A DNA stretch of 64,000 bases from Onchocerca volvulus (Eukaryota; Nematoda; Chromadorea; Rhabditida; Onchocercidae): the NCBI GenBank assembly GCA_000499405.2, contig HG738140.1, forward strand, positions 1,941,024 through 2,005,023, in the 5' to 3' direction. Both the position numbers and the translations under genes were made by a program. Shown in pieces: positions 29,925-41,935 of this stretch. The notes under the pieces are model-generated. The model made no database searches and was not told where the DNA came from. It saw only the letters and a list, made by a program, of their open reading frames with translations. Within the stretch, counting starts at the first letter, position 1, and every line of letters begins with the position of its first letter.

Positions 29925-32837
29925 TTATTCATCGTTATCTACCATTCCCTCTTCACAGCCATCCAATATTTGCATAATTTTCATTCGTGCCTGGAAAAAG
30001 AAATTAAGTAGAATAAAAATTCTACGAAAAATCCTTTTTAAAATAATTTTGCAACAAGAAACAAAATAAATATTCGATAATTCAAAATGCAGAACTTGTC
30101 TTGATGTTGATGCATTTTCATGCCAAAACTATACTCATGCATCGATCATTTTCTGATGTAGATGGACTCTAAATGTAAGCAATCAAGCAGTTGTTTTTAT
30201 CTATCAATAACTGGTTGTCGTTACATAGAATTAATACGGGTATAAAAGAAAATTGTGATGATTCTCAAAGCAACATACCATACTCCTATAGTGTGAATTC
30301 ATTTTTTTCAACCGTATACCAACAAAACGAGCGAAAAGCATTTCTTCATCATTAATCCAGTCAGCATCCGAAATATTTGTATTATTTATCGAATTAACTT
30401 GTTGGAAAGTTTTCGTCAAATTCATCTGTTGTTGCTGTTGCTTCTTCATATTTCGCGCCCGAAATCTAACACTTGAATAAACAGGTAGTCGATAAGGTGA
30501 GGTTCGAGTAGGATGTGATATCATTGATTTGAAAGTAACTGGATTACCCGTTTTAGCTAAAGCTATTGGTGGGACACTTGTAGATGAGCTTTGATGTGGG
30601 AGAATGACTGTTGAAGAAGATACATTATTAACTACATCGTGATATTCCTGAGATTTTACAGGACAAGAGGCATGCACATGTACTATTTCGTCCGCTTCAA
30701 GACCTGCTTCAGAAGTACATGGTGATGAGACTATGTTTGATCCATCGAATACTGACAAACGGGATGGCTCATCATGTAATCGTTGCTGTTCTTGAGATGG
30801 TGACGAACAGCCACTATGCAACCGAGCACTTCTTAAATTGCCATCTTCTTGTGCTGAGACAACTGATGCTTGAGGGGAGGAAGGCGATGAACTTCTACAT
30901 GGTTCTTTCGATATTTTACCATTACATGCACTGATATCTGAGCAATTCATATCACTATCTCCATCAGTTTCAAAACCATCTGGAAATCAACCACTGAATA
31001 AACAAAAAAATCCACCAATAAAAAATTTAATACAATTTTAATGAACTGCGGTACAACAGTTTCTAAAACCAACATGCATCGATATCTCGTTAAGTCTATA
31101 TTTCTAAAATATTCCATCTAATATTTTATAAAATTTTGGATGTATGGCAACATCTTATGCCAATCGTATAACGTCTAGGATCAATATCTTGCATGTATTT
31201 TTAAATGACATCATTTCCATAAAAATTTACTTTCCAGTGTAGAAGATAATTCCTTTTTTTTTTCAGCTATAGCCGCAGCCTCCTGTTTCAAATTTGCAGT
31301 AGCTTCAGCGACGGCAAGTACTGATTGAAGGGTTGACATGACCGGTTTCAAATCATCAAAACACTCCGATAATATGCCTTCATTTGCTATAAATTATGGA
31401 AATTTAAAGGAACAATGAGACATGTTCTATGGCAAAGCAATGCTTAGAATTTGCAAATAAAATATAAAATTATAATCATTGGGAATAATCATTCTAATAC
31501 CAAGCTTTCAATACAATACTCTTTCATTATTGATGAGAAGTCAAACAAAACACGATAAAATGATCTGCTATGTGCGACTTATTTTTAACTGACGGAGCAA
31601 ATTAAACTTCGGTAATTAAAAAAAATGAAATTTAATGACGCGCATACCGCCAGCTGGCATTTCTGCAGATGACAGTTTGACAGCAAAATTTTCGTAAAAT
31701 GCATCACTGTTTCCAGTAGTAGTAACATTATCAAGAGTGTAGCAGGGAACTGAACTATTCGGTGTAATTGGTCTGTAAATAGAATTTTCAAATTTAGAAA
31801 AAAAAAATGCAAATGGAATTTTTAAGTAATTCATTTTTTTACTTAAAAATTAAATTTCTAAATCTAAAAATTTAGAGGAAAAGATATATTAGTACAAATC
31901 TTCTGATTCTACTTGTTTTTTAGATAGTATTTTTTCTAAATTAACACAAATGTTATGTGTAATGTTGTAAAAGAATTGTATTATAACAGATGTAATGTTA
32001 TGTAATGTTAAAACAGAGCTTGACATATAAACTTAGATATCCACAAAATAATCACTAACAAAAATCTATAAATAAGAAAAGTAAATTGCAAAAACAAAAT
32101 GAAAAAAGTTTACATTGCTCCTTGGAGATATGGATCAAGCCAATTCAATAATGGAAAATGGCTCCATTTTTGAGGTTGACTAAAATTTTGAGCAATCGAT
32201 ATTTTCAGTTCCTTGCGATAACGATCACGAAGTTGTAACCAACGCTTCTTGGCAAATTCTCCTATAGAAATTATAACACTGACTTATTACAATCAAGTCC
32301 TAAATAATCAAACACAAACACTTTCAAAATCCGGGAAGAACTAATCTAAAAAATTCGTAGCCGAATTTGTGATAGGTAATGTCGACATCAAAATGAGTGA
32401 AAATTCAAATTTAACTGAAATATTGCAGCGCATCGAAATCCTAAAGCGGAACTCGCCGATAAATATTCAAGAATGGTTCCAATTGTTAATTAGCCTATCT
32501 AGAGTGAATAATATGATAAGTCAGACATACTCGATTATGTCTACCACTGTAAAATCGCAGTATAGCACTAAGCGACGAGACAATTTCGATAAACCATTTT
32601 TTCGATGATTAATTTAATTATAATAAAAATTCTAGAACGAATTAAAAAAGATAAGTTGATACCTGACACGCCACGTCCTATTTTAGCTGCAACTTCTTCC
32701 CAAACTTTGCTTCGATCGAGATTTTCGAAAGTTCTACGTTGATTACTATACAGAGCAGGATATTCGCGAACGGTAGTGATAAGAATCTCGTTGAAAGATG
32801 GCTCACCCGGAGGGTTCAAAAAACACGGCGAAGGCAT
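29925..32837 (-). CDS. MADF-BESS domain transcription factor-like protein
   Basis: Six exons: 32663-32837, 32114-32261, 31648-31772, 31231-31386, 30279-30979 and 29925-29990 (TAA), 456 aa with all phases matching. Residues about 15-105 form a MADF (Myb/SANT-like) DNA-binding domain: FNEILITTVREYPALY, SKVWEEVAAKIG, then AKKRWLQLRDRYRKELK and WSHFPLLNWLDPYL. A central helical segment (AVAEATANLKQEAAAIAEKK) and a long Ser-rich linker follow, with a short KKQQQQQM run. The C-terminus, DEEMLFARFVGIRLKKMN spliced to ARMKIMQILDG, fits a BESS protein-interaction motif. MADF-BESS proteins such as fly Adf-1 and Dip3 bind DNA and recruit partners; nematodes have several MADF genes. The target genes of this one cannot be inferred. 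The C-terminal BESS call depends on the last intron at 29991-30278. Confidence 0.85.
32393..32608 (+). CDS. Possible small nested gene inside intron 1 of the MADF gene
   Basis: A 71-codon ORF starting MSENSNLTEILQRIEILKRN lies wholly within intron 1 of the MADF gene on the opposite strand. Unlike most short ORFs here it has mixed amphipathic helical composition (INIQEWFQLLISLSRVNNMI). The pattern faintly recalls the N-terminal helices of Mediator subunit 8, but this is a weak impression. It may be a chance ORF, an exon of a longer + strand gene, or a micro-gene. Confidence 0.3.
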   Translation: MSENSNLTEILQRIEILKRNSPINIQEWFQLLISLSRVNNMISQTYSIMSTTVKSQYSTKRRDNFDKPFFR

Positions 32838-35800
32838 TTTGATAATATGCGCTACAATAAATTATTATTGTAATGGGATTATTTTAAATGGGCAATCTTT
32901 CTCACGCTTTTTTAAATTGAAATTATGACATCGTTTTCCACTAATTGATCAAATGTTGATAAGGAATGAAAACATCCTATTTTCTTCACACTCTATCAAT
33001 AACAAGACTTGTTAAGTATAGCTAATTTCACATCTCCAGAATCCGATCTAATCTCTATTCATTGCAAATTGAGTAAATAAAAAAAGAAAAAGAAACGAAA
33101 CAAGACATATATTTTTTTCGATATAATATGGAAATGATATCAAATATTAAACGTATTATGAACTGGAAGCCGAGGAATAAATCTGAGAGAAAAATTCAGG
33201 AAAAAAATTAAAGTGAGGTAAGAAATTGATTTTAAAAAACCCAATCCAATTTTTTCCTTTTTTTTTCAACAGATTTCTTCGCTGGATGTGATAATTATGC
33301 AGAAATTATTCGAAAATAAGGAAACCATTTTTTATTTGAAATGCAAAATTAATTTGATCAAAATATACGTAATAATTTCTGAAATATTCATTTATTGACA
33401 TAACTGCATATTTATGTGAAATTTTCATCAATACGAAGAAATAAATGTGCATACATGAAAATCATAGCATCAAATTAAGTCCATAATGTTATTATTAAAT
33501 AACCTTCGATTCAATTCCATCCAGCATAGCAAAAGAAAATTTCTCATATATTGCTAAGAGAGGAAATTTGAAATTTTTGATAGTTGGATTCTTTTTGTGC
33601 ATTTCATTGGTTTAGAAGTAGAAAGTAATAGAGAAAATAGTTTACAAGTTTTGTGAAAATTCTTAACATATGCCTTTCATATTTTTGATCTAGTGAGTGC
33701 TCATATAATAAACTATTTCATTTCTAATAGAATTTCATCGATATTTTAAATTTAATAACGATCTAATTACTGGATGATTGATGTAGGATGATTTTGGGAT
33801 AATGCAAACCGGGTTATAATCAGCAGGAATGTTGCATTAGCGATAATTCTCAGTTAACAAAAAAGTGAAATTAATTAAATCATTGCTTATCATATTAGTT
33901 GTCAGTTTCCAGAGAAGGATGGCAGAAGCTAGAGAAAAAGGCAAAAAATTGATAGGAATTGAACATTTTTCATGTGAATTTTTTGAATCATTTGAACTAA
34001 ATTCTATGGTAATGCTTGGAATTGTTTGAATTCAATTCTAAAAAAAGTATTAATTAATTAAGAAATAAGGCGACAAGCATTATTTCATATTGCAATTTCT
34101 ATAATTACCCAAGAGAATTGATGTTGAATGAAAGATACTTACTGTATCTGATGAAATGAAGCCTTATGATGCAAGAAGATTCCTTTGTTCATAACAATTG
34201 TAGTATTAATAGATATAAACAACTACATGCATACACGTCACATAGCGGCGACTCATTCTAATCTCAAATTTACTGCTAAACAATATTCAATTCAAACTTA
34301 TTCTTCCGGACAATTTACTTCCTTAAATACATAGCACTCAACTGATTTAAATTGGAATTGAGGATGAGAAGATAAAAAGTTAGTCATCAAATTACAATCA
34401 AAACTCAAAAAAAGAATGCTAAGAATAGCGGACGAAATGACCCGAATATTGATCATGCAGCGGCGACGTTATTGGAGGTAATGAAAAAGATCAATACATA
34501 AGTTTAAGTATTTAATCGCTTTGGAAATGAATCAAAGTAGGCAAAGGAACAGGATTTACTTTAATGAAATAGAGTTCACTACAAATATTAAAATCGAAAA
34601 GATTTAAAACGTACTTCCCGACTATGAAAAAAGAATGATATTATTATTTATAATTGAAATGAACTGTAGAAAGGAGAGTAAAATGTGATGATGTCCTTCA
34701 GGTCACGCCAATCTCTCTCTCTCCTTATCTTTCCCTTAACCTTTATTCTTGCAAAATGTGCAGAAAAATGCAACAGTATGACAGAAAATCAAAAATATTC
34801 GGAACCAATAATAACATAAGTTTCAAAATGATGAAATACTACAGATACAGCTATAGATAGAGACATCGAGCGAATAGGATTATAGGTGAATGAGAGAGAT
34901 TCAGAAGGATCTAAGGTCATATTTTGATCGAAATGCTTGGACAGTATACAACAAATTAAAGAAAACATTCAGAATGACATACGAAGCAAGAGATTAGAAG
35001 TTACCAAAAGTGAAACGAATAATACTAATGTCTCGCCACCTAGAAGAATGTTATTTTTTGATGCAAGAATAGAAAATTGCTGAAGTTCATCTTTGTAGTG
35101 ACCCGAAGATAGCGCATATCAGAAATGGGGAGTGGTATAACTTATTGCACTTCTTGGTATTTGCCATCCTAAGTTTATTAAAATGTTCCGCAAATGCGGA
35201 ACAACAATTCAACACACACATACACACAGGAAGTTTCCAAATTGCAAACCTTGCGGTAAATTAACAGCAGTATGACCAGGAAATACAATAATTTATTTAC
35301 TTTTTTATCTCGAGAATCCGAGGACTAGTAAATGGAGAAAGATATTAACAAACGAAAAAATTTGATTACTGATCCGGTTGATCTTGTTCATGTAAATAGA
35401 TTTGAATATAGATAAAAAGATATGCTATTAGGAAAGTTTCATGAATAAATTTTACAGGCAGATCAATTAATTATTCATTTCAACCTATCCATAGCTCATT
35501 TAATTATTGCTCGAAAATGTTTGCTTGATTATTGCTAATTGACTGAATCTGATCATTCCTTTTTGATTTTTCAGAGCAAGAAACAAAGAAAAAGTATATC
35601 AGGAAAATAATTAATGACAGGAAATTTAAAAATTAGCAAAAGGAAAGAAACCGAAGAAGTTGGAGTGTCATTGGAGTCACAAAAGGAAAAGGTGACTGAC
35701 TTCACGATAGCGTGATCACGACGGTAACAACAATAATAACAGCAACAGCAGCGGACAACAAGAGGGAAGGGAAATTAAAATTGGGTAATAAGTACATGAT

Positions 35801-36080
35801 AATCACAAGGAGTTGAATTGAATCAAGCCAGGCCAAGCCAAACTGAGCCAAGCCGAGCTGATATATATTTCTACTTTCATTGCGCACGCAAAATAGCCAT
35901 CTGAAATGTAGATAAAGACAGGAAAGATAAGCATTAATCATCGTAATGCAAGATACGGAACGAACGGGACAAGTTAAATAGCAACAGAACCGGATGAGGA
36001 ATGACGATAGCAATGATTGTGCCCCGGTTATAGCGAGACGGACGGATATGTTTCGTTGAAAACGGAGCAGAGAGGATAAG
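32838..36080. other. Gene-free region, left part of the 33-43 kb desert
   Basis: Upstream of the minus-strand MADF gene, so the first few hundred bases probably contain its promoter. No coding region is recognisable. Composition changes around 35.7-36 kb to a less AT-rich sequence (GCCAGGCCAAGCCAAACTGA near 35826), but no open frame has protein-like features. Confidence 0.45.
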
Positions 36081-36143
36081 AGTGTATGTATGTATGTGTG
36101 TATGTATGTATGTGTGTATGTGTATGTGTGTGTGTGTGTGTGT
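36081..36143 (+). repeat. GT/GTAT microsatellite
   Basis: About 60 bp of alternating TGTA and TGTG units ending in a pure TG run. This is a typical length-polymorphic microsatellite. The ORFs it produces (His-Thr and Ile-His runs on the minus strand) are artefacts. Confidence 0.9.
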
Positions 36144-36299
36144 TATGTTTAGAAAGGAATAAAATGCAGACATCCACAAAATTATAGCATTTCAACCGAG
36201 AGCAGGAAACGAATATTTCAACCCCCAATCGGTTTGATTTTGTCCGTTCAGTCGAGGCACAAAACATTCTTATGTTTGCTGCAGCTCCGGTTATCGACA

Positions 36300-36430
36300 A
36301 CTTCAACGACCATCATCATCAACGACGACGACGACGATGACGCCGACGCACCACCGACGACGCATTACCGACGCCGCAGCCTACCTTCCTCCCTCTAACT
36401 CCCTCCGTATTTCCGGTTATATTGCCATTA
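36300..36430. other. C/G-rich island with CGACGA triplets
   Basis: Around 36310-36390, ATCATCATCAACGACGACGA runs into GATGACGCCGACG and CCACCGACGACGCATTACCG. This is far richer in G+C and CpG than its surroundings. A 105-codon or longer open frame crosses it but looks like translated triplet repeat. It may mark a promoter of an unseen transcript or be a decayed repeat. Confidence 0.4.
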
Positions 36431-39136
36431 CTGACATACACATATATGTATGTGTACATGTATATTATATATGTATAGACAGACACAATCCTGTTATTTT
36501 GGACGATGCAGACCGAGACAAACAGACATTAATAGATGAAATGTATATTAGTTGGAGAGAGAGACAGGCCAGTATAACCGGCTCAAACACATCCTATTTT
36601 CCGACTTCCTTCCAAAAAGTTGTCATCATCAGAAATCCGTTTAAATTATTGATGATGAGGGAAAAGTCACTAAAATATTAGAATTTTTGACATTTTTCAA
36701 TGACTTTTTTTGAAAAAACTTTTGCATATTACAATAACTGAAAATGGAAAATAAAAAAAAAAGAAACGGTTACTCAGAGAATATCAAAAATTGGGTTAAA
36801 CCACAATTAAAATAGTTTGAAGAAAGCATATTCTTGACATGATTATGACATTGAAAGCAAAACAATAAAAATTGGTTGAACGATCCAAAACAATTACAAT
36901 ATTCTTGTAATTTGTCTCTTAACGTATCTATACGGTGCAAGAAAGCATTAGAAGAAGGAATTAGGTGATCTTTCAAACTTTACTTAACCGCTATTTAATT
37001 AGGAAAAACTTAATGTTATTTCAAAATAGCAAAATATTTTTTGAAGAAATTAATGCCAGCTGAGATTGTTAATTCAATCAAAATAAAATAATATTAATAT
37101 GTGAGAAGTATGAATTAAGTTGTACTATACATTTTTCACTCTATCGATTCATTTATATATTTACTCACCTCTATAAATTGTCCTTAGGACAATTTCTTCT
37201 GGCTCAGCATATACACAACTTTTCTGGATTCGTTATATAAACACCTTTTTCAAAAATGATTATGCTTAATATTCTCAGGCTTTCTATATAATGACATAAA
37301 TCGAAGAAGATATAAATAATCTGCTGATTTAATTGAAGCTATATCATTTCAATAGTGATGTTTTAAAAATCCAGTGCAAAGTCGGTTTTCGATATGCATA
37401 AATAAGAAACAAGTCATTAAGATTGCCTAAAGCGACTAATGTGACGATTTCCTAATTGTCGAGACAAATAAATTAATCATTTAAAGAATTATAAATATTA
37501 GATTATTCAAATTTTTGGACATTAATATCATAAAGAGCCGGAATTAAGGATAGAATTAAAGATGCTATTAAGGATTTGATAAATAGATGGCAAATTATCT
37601 GATAGGGCGCTTCTACTAGGACGAATACATACATAATCATAATAAATGATTAGATCATGACTTAATCAGATTAATAATTTTATTATCATTTAAGAAAGAA
37701 TCGAAATCTGTGATATACCTAATCATCAGGAACGGTTACTTAATATATGACCGATTGCTTTGGTTGTTAAGGCGATTAAATGTCGCCCATTTGGATAGTT
37801 ATTTGGATAAAGAGAAAGAAAAAGAGAGAGAGAGAGAACAATATAAATAAAGCATAAAAAGAGAGTATGTTTGGATCAGATCAGGTTTTATTATCGTAGT
37901 AGCAGCAAATAGTAGTCATATTTCGACTGGTATATTGAAGCAAGCCTTTCTCTACATCTCTAATTCAGGTAGAATCATTCCGGTTGTCAGAAATTTTCAA
38001 TACGAGAAGGATTGAAATTTTGAATAGGTATCCGAAACCACAACTATAGCAAAAAGGAAACTAACTACTAAACTGGCTGTCTCCCTTGACTGATCATCAC
38101 CATCATCATCATCATCAATTTGTGATTGCTGCTGCGGCTATTGCCGTTTGCTATTTCAATCCTGTCCTTTTATCTATCCGTCGTTCAAGTTCCGTTTTCG
38201 TGCGACGATAATAATGCAAAATGAATCGACTGACCATTGATATTAGTAGAAATTCCTCCTCAAGAAGATGCTTCTTTTCTATTAAGAGAAATAGTAGAAA
38301 AAATTATTTCGATAATTTTCAGAATATTTTTGAAATATTACAATTCCGTAACATTACATTACAGTTGTCTTTTCGAAATCTCTTTCCGTATTTGTTTCAA
38401 AACTAGAAATGATATCTACAATAGTGGAATAACTATTTCCAGCAATTTCTCAATACCAATTTCTCGTTGTATTAATTATATTAATTACTAGATGAGAAAA
38501 GACACGTTCACATCCAATAATAACAAATCCACTCACTTTTATGAGAGTTCAAAAACTTACTTGGCCCGCACTTGCTTAAGATGGGATCTTAATGTAACCA
38601 AATGTCATCTCTATCATAATATTATTAGAATAATCCATATTTCCGGTATTTATGCAACCTGAAAACCTGTTTTTAAGAAATGAATGCAAAAATTACCTGT
38701 AACATTCACCATTAGCAAACGATCATGTACAATGCATTTGACTTGACGGAATAAGCAAGCAAATAAGTTACCGGGTCCGTTCCTTCATCCAGAATAACTT
38801 TCACCAAAAAGTAATTCATCGATCTAAACTCTAATCGATCTCCTAAAAAATTGAGCTAATGAAGAAACAAATAATGATTGGTCCTCTCTAAGATACCACA
38901 AATTTTTGAATCCATGTATCATCACTTATAATTTAACGTAATATCAGTGAATTCTGCGAAAATTCCAGAATCACGAACTTATTTTCAATACAGTGAAAAT
39001 TTCTGAATCCGTGTTCCACGTGTCAATTATAATTTAACGTAACTTTAGTGAATTCTGCGAAAATTCCAAAATCACGAATCCTCTCAGTCCACTTATCACG
39101 TATCAATTGTTATTCAATATCATTTCCAAATTGGCG
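36431..39136. other. Gene-free region left of U6
   Basis: No gene recognised. It includes a GAGA-rich stretch (about 37815-37840), a CAT triplet run at about 38098-38116, and a diverged tandem repeat next to U6 (38893-39100). The open frame at 38237-38491 begins with protein-like residues but degenerates and has no recognisable domain. Confidence 0.45.
38893..39100. repeat. Two-copy tandem repeat of about 100 bp in the 3' flank of U6
   Basis: Two copies share TTTGAATCC-x-TGTATC/GTTCCACG, ATAATTTAACGTAA and AGTGAATTCTGCGAAAATTC. The first spans about 38893-38985 and the second about 38996-39085; a partial third follows (TATCACGTATCAATTG). Confidence 0.6.
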
Positions 39137-39240
39137 AAAAATTTGGAACGCTTCACGAATTTGCGTGTCATCCTTGCGCAGGGGCCATGCTAATCTTCTC
39201 TGTATTGTTCCAATTTTAGTATATGTTCATCGGAATGAAC
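39137..39240 (-). ncRNA. U6 spliceosomal snRNA
   Basis: Read on the minus strand from 39240, the sequence starts with a 5' stem-loop, GTTCATTCCGATGAAC. It continues through the invariant U6 core: ATATACTAAAATTGGAACAA, the ACAGAGA box, the AGATTAGCATGG region with the AGC triad, CCCCTGCGCAAGGATGACAC, and GTTCCAAATTTTT at the 3' end. The core appears fully intact, so this is likely a functional gene. The last five bases are the T-run that terminates RNA polymerase III. U6 pairs with U4 and then with U2 and the 5' splice site and forms the spliceosome active site, fitting a genome whose genes here average many introns. Confidence 0.97.
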
Positions 39241-39310
39241 AAACACGTAGTTTTACAATTGTTATATACCTACTGCTTATTATTTTGCACATAGTATTGA
39301 GTGGGATAAG
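39241..39310 (-). promoter_or_regulatory. Pol III type 3 promoter of U6 (TATA-like box and possible PSE)
   Basis: On the minus strand TATATAAC lies about 28 bp before the U6 5' end (+ strand 39262-39269, ttatatac), the expected place for the TATA box of a polymerase III snRNA promoter. A proximal sequence element would be expected around -55 to -70, that is about 39290-39310 (CCCACTCAATACTATGTGC on the minus strand). I cannot confirm this without comparing other snRNA genes of the species. Confidence 0.6.
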
Positions 39311-39660
39311 CTAGAGTAAAAAAATGCACAAAATTGTCAGCAAAATTGTAAGAGAAACAGACTGCTAGAGCGACACTCTCTCTTCTCATATAAAAGATTT
39401 TGATTACAACGATATCATTGTCATGTTAAAAAAGTTTTAAAATTATAATTAGCAAAAAATGGTTTGTTTTAAAATCGAACATAACTTATTTTAGAAATGA
39501 ATTAGATTAACTTAATGTCAACACGCAAACATTCTATAATACTAGTGCTGAACTTTGACCTACGTTTGGTAAGATAAATAATTCAAGAAATTTAATTATT
39601 TCTTTTTAAAAACTTTTCAATTGTATTCTTTAGATCATCCATGTGAATGTTAAGTTAATG

Positions 39661-39860
39661 CAATATCATATTATGATTTAGCATAATCATGAATACGTGT
39701 CACGTGAGTGTTGATAAGTAATGCTACTTGTTATCATTTAGCATAGTCATGAATACGTGTTACGTGAGTGTTGATAAGTAACGCTACTTGTTATCATTTA
39801 GCATAATTATGAATACGTGTTACGTGTATGTCATGAATACGTGTTACGTGTATGTTCATA
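39661..39860 (+). repeat. 60-bp minisatellite with TACGTG/CACGTG motifs
   Basis: Three copies with a period of exactly 60 bp start at 39661, 39721 and 39781 and share ATCATTTAGCATA, TCATGAATACGTGT and ACGTGAGTGTTGATAAGTAA. The third runs into two short partial copies of CATGAATACGTGTTACGTGT. The first copy holds CACGTG, the others TACGTG. Confidence 0.9.
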
Positions 39861-40119
39861 AGAACGCATGACGATGATAAATATTGGGTATTGATTGATC
39901 ACAGATCACAAAACACGCCAACCAGACATTGATCACTTTAATATCAAACGGAAATACAATTACTACTCGGAAATAATCAATTATATTGTGTAATTGCAGG
40001 TGACATGAACCTTGCTGCATGCGCAAAAAGTTATCAGAATTTAGCATGCAAATGATTGAACGAATGTAAAACGCTGTAATTTACTGTATTTCTAAAAGTA
40101 TTAATTAATTATAAAAGTA

Positions 40120-40300
40120 CTAATTGATCTAACCTATTTCTAAAAAACAAATTAACCTAATTTATTTTTAAAAACACAAAAATAACCTAACTTATTTCTA
40201 AGAATACCAAGTTAACTTAACCCATTTTTGAAAATGTTTAAGTTAATACTAACTTATTTCTACCTAACCTATTTCTAAGAATGTTAAATTGATCTACTCA
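40120..40300 (+). repeat. Degenerate repeats of about 30 bp (TTATTTCTAAGAA type)
   Basis: About five or six imperfect copies of ACCTAACTTATTTCTAAGAA, interspersed with AGTTAAC-like spacers. Period is irregular. Confidence 0.6.
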
Positions 40301-40949
40301 ATGTAATGCCCACTTATGCATATGTCAGAAAAAGTTAGGCTAATTTTTTAACTTTTTTTAAAAAACGTCACAAAATAATTAGGCCATAGATAAATGGATC
40401 AATGCAATAATCAATAGCATAAATATTCTGTCTGATTGATTGATTGATTTTTATTTTATAATGATACTGTAATGATCTTTCCAAAATTCAACTAATTAAA
40501 ATCAATTAAGATTGATCAATAATTTGATCGTCATAATAATAATAAGCAAAATTTTTCATTAAAAAAACATTTTATATGGATCAAAATTTTATTTTCTAAA
40601 AGAAATTAATTAACAGCTTGGTATAAATGGTAAAGAATCCAATATTAACTGTAATTGGTTCTACATTAAGCTAAATTTTGATGCAACTTCAAAAATTAAT
40701 GAAATAAAAGATGAAATTTTCAAATGAACTTTGACCCAAAAATATCAATCTTTGTAGTATAATATATAAATGTGTTATTTCTAGGATAATTAAGTTTCAT
40801 CGTTACATTTTCATCATTCATATCTGTTTTTTGAATTCAAGCATAATCGAGAATTTCGAATAGAAATTAATGATAATTTTTGAATTACTTTTCCATTATC
40901 ATTACTTGAATCATATCAGCTTATCAAAAATATGACATCTAAATCATAC

Positions 40950-41610
40950 TTCTTCAGGAATCAGACTTAGGATTCAATCATTAGATATATTTATTGATAA
41001 TCAGCTCCCTGGGGAAATCTAAATGTCCTTTTTTCGTCCTTAATAATTTTCCAGCTTATGCTTGTTTACATCATGACAGTTGTTATCTCTCAAATATTAT
41101 AACTAAGAAATGATAAGAATTTTCACTTTCATCAGGATTTCTTGACTGCTCTAAGTAGCTAATATTGATTGCTGTTATGATCTGAAATAAATCAATGTTT
41201 GATTTATGCAAAATTTTAGTCTAAATTTCAACACTTAATCAATTTCATTGATAATCAGAACTGCTGCTCGGATATTATACCTAACAGATAATGCAAATCA
41301 ATCGTTCCTCGATTGGATATCTTCCCGAAATTTCTTGATTTCTCGAAATTCCTTCGATTTCCTCAAGATTTCTTGATTGCTCAGATTCCTTGATATTGCT
41401 ATTAAAATCCAAAGTAATTCAATGTTTGATTTACATCATAAATTCCAGCATTTAATCAATTTAATTGATGAAAATTGCCTCCTGAATAATTATTCGCCAA
41501 ATAAGAGATGAGAATCAGTCGTTCCTTGATGATGTTTTCCTGAGATTTCTTGATTTTTCAGGATTTCTTGGCTCGAGATTTCCTGATTTTTTGATTATTC
41601 GATAGCCTAA
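40950..41610. repeat. Three diverged tandem units of about 215 bp
   Basis: Each unit has an AATCAATTT-x-ATTGATAATCAG block, then a region like AATATTATAMCTAA-x-AGATRARAATC, and ends in CAGGATTTCTTGA-like pyrimidine-rich sequence (about 41135, 41345 and 41560). Identity is low, so this is an old tandem array. Confidence 0.5.
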
Positions 41611-41739
41611 TCGATTGTTATCATTCGAATCAAAAATCAGTGAGAATGAAATGAAAGATAAATAAGTCAAGAGTGGATAAATAAATCAACAGCATTTCAG
41701 CTAGCATATCGATCCAAATTTCAATCGAAATTTGCTAAC

Positions 41740-41935
41740 TGATTTGATCTGACTAATCGATCGTCAGTCTAATTGATCGATCGCCATATTACGATCGCTA
41801 ATGCCATCGATTTGTTTTACATTATATGGGATTGATGGATGGCTGCCCTTTTTCCATTCATTCTATGCTCAAAGCATATAAAATTCTTCCTAACCGATAA
41901 TATCGATCGATCGATCGACTGATCGATCGTTTCGT
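41740..41935. repeat. CGATCG-rich palindromic patch
   Basis: ATTGATCGATCGCCATATTA, then TATCGATCGATCGATCGACT and GATCGATCG within about 190 bp. The alternating GATC/CGAT tetranucleotides are self-complementary and would be a dense cluster of GATC sites. Confidence 0.7.

Noticed and set aside
36028..36306. Minus-strand ORFs with Thr-His and Ile-His runs
   Set aside because: Translation of the GT/GTAT microsatellite; repeat artefact.
38237..38491. ORF beginning ILVEIPPQEDASFLLREIVE
   Set aside because: The first 20 residues look protein-like, but the remainder is Phe/Ile/Ser-rich and no domain, splice site or partner exon is found.
39048..39314. Plus-strand ORF of 88 codons
   Set aside because: It runs antisense through the U6 snRNA gene.
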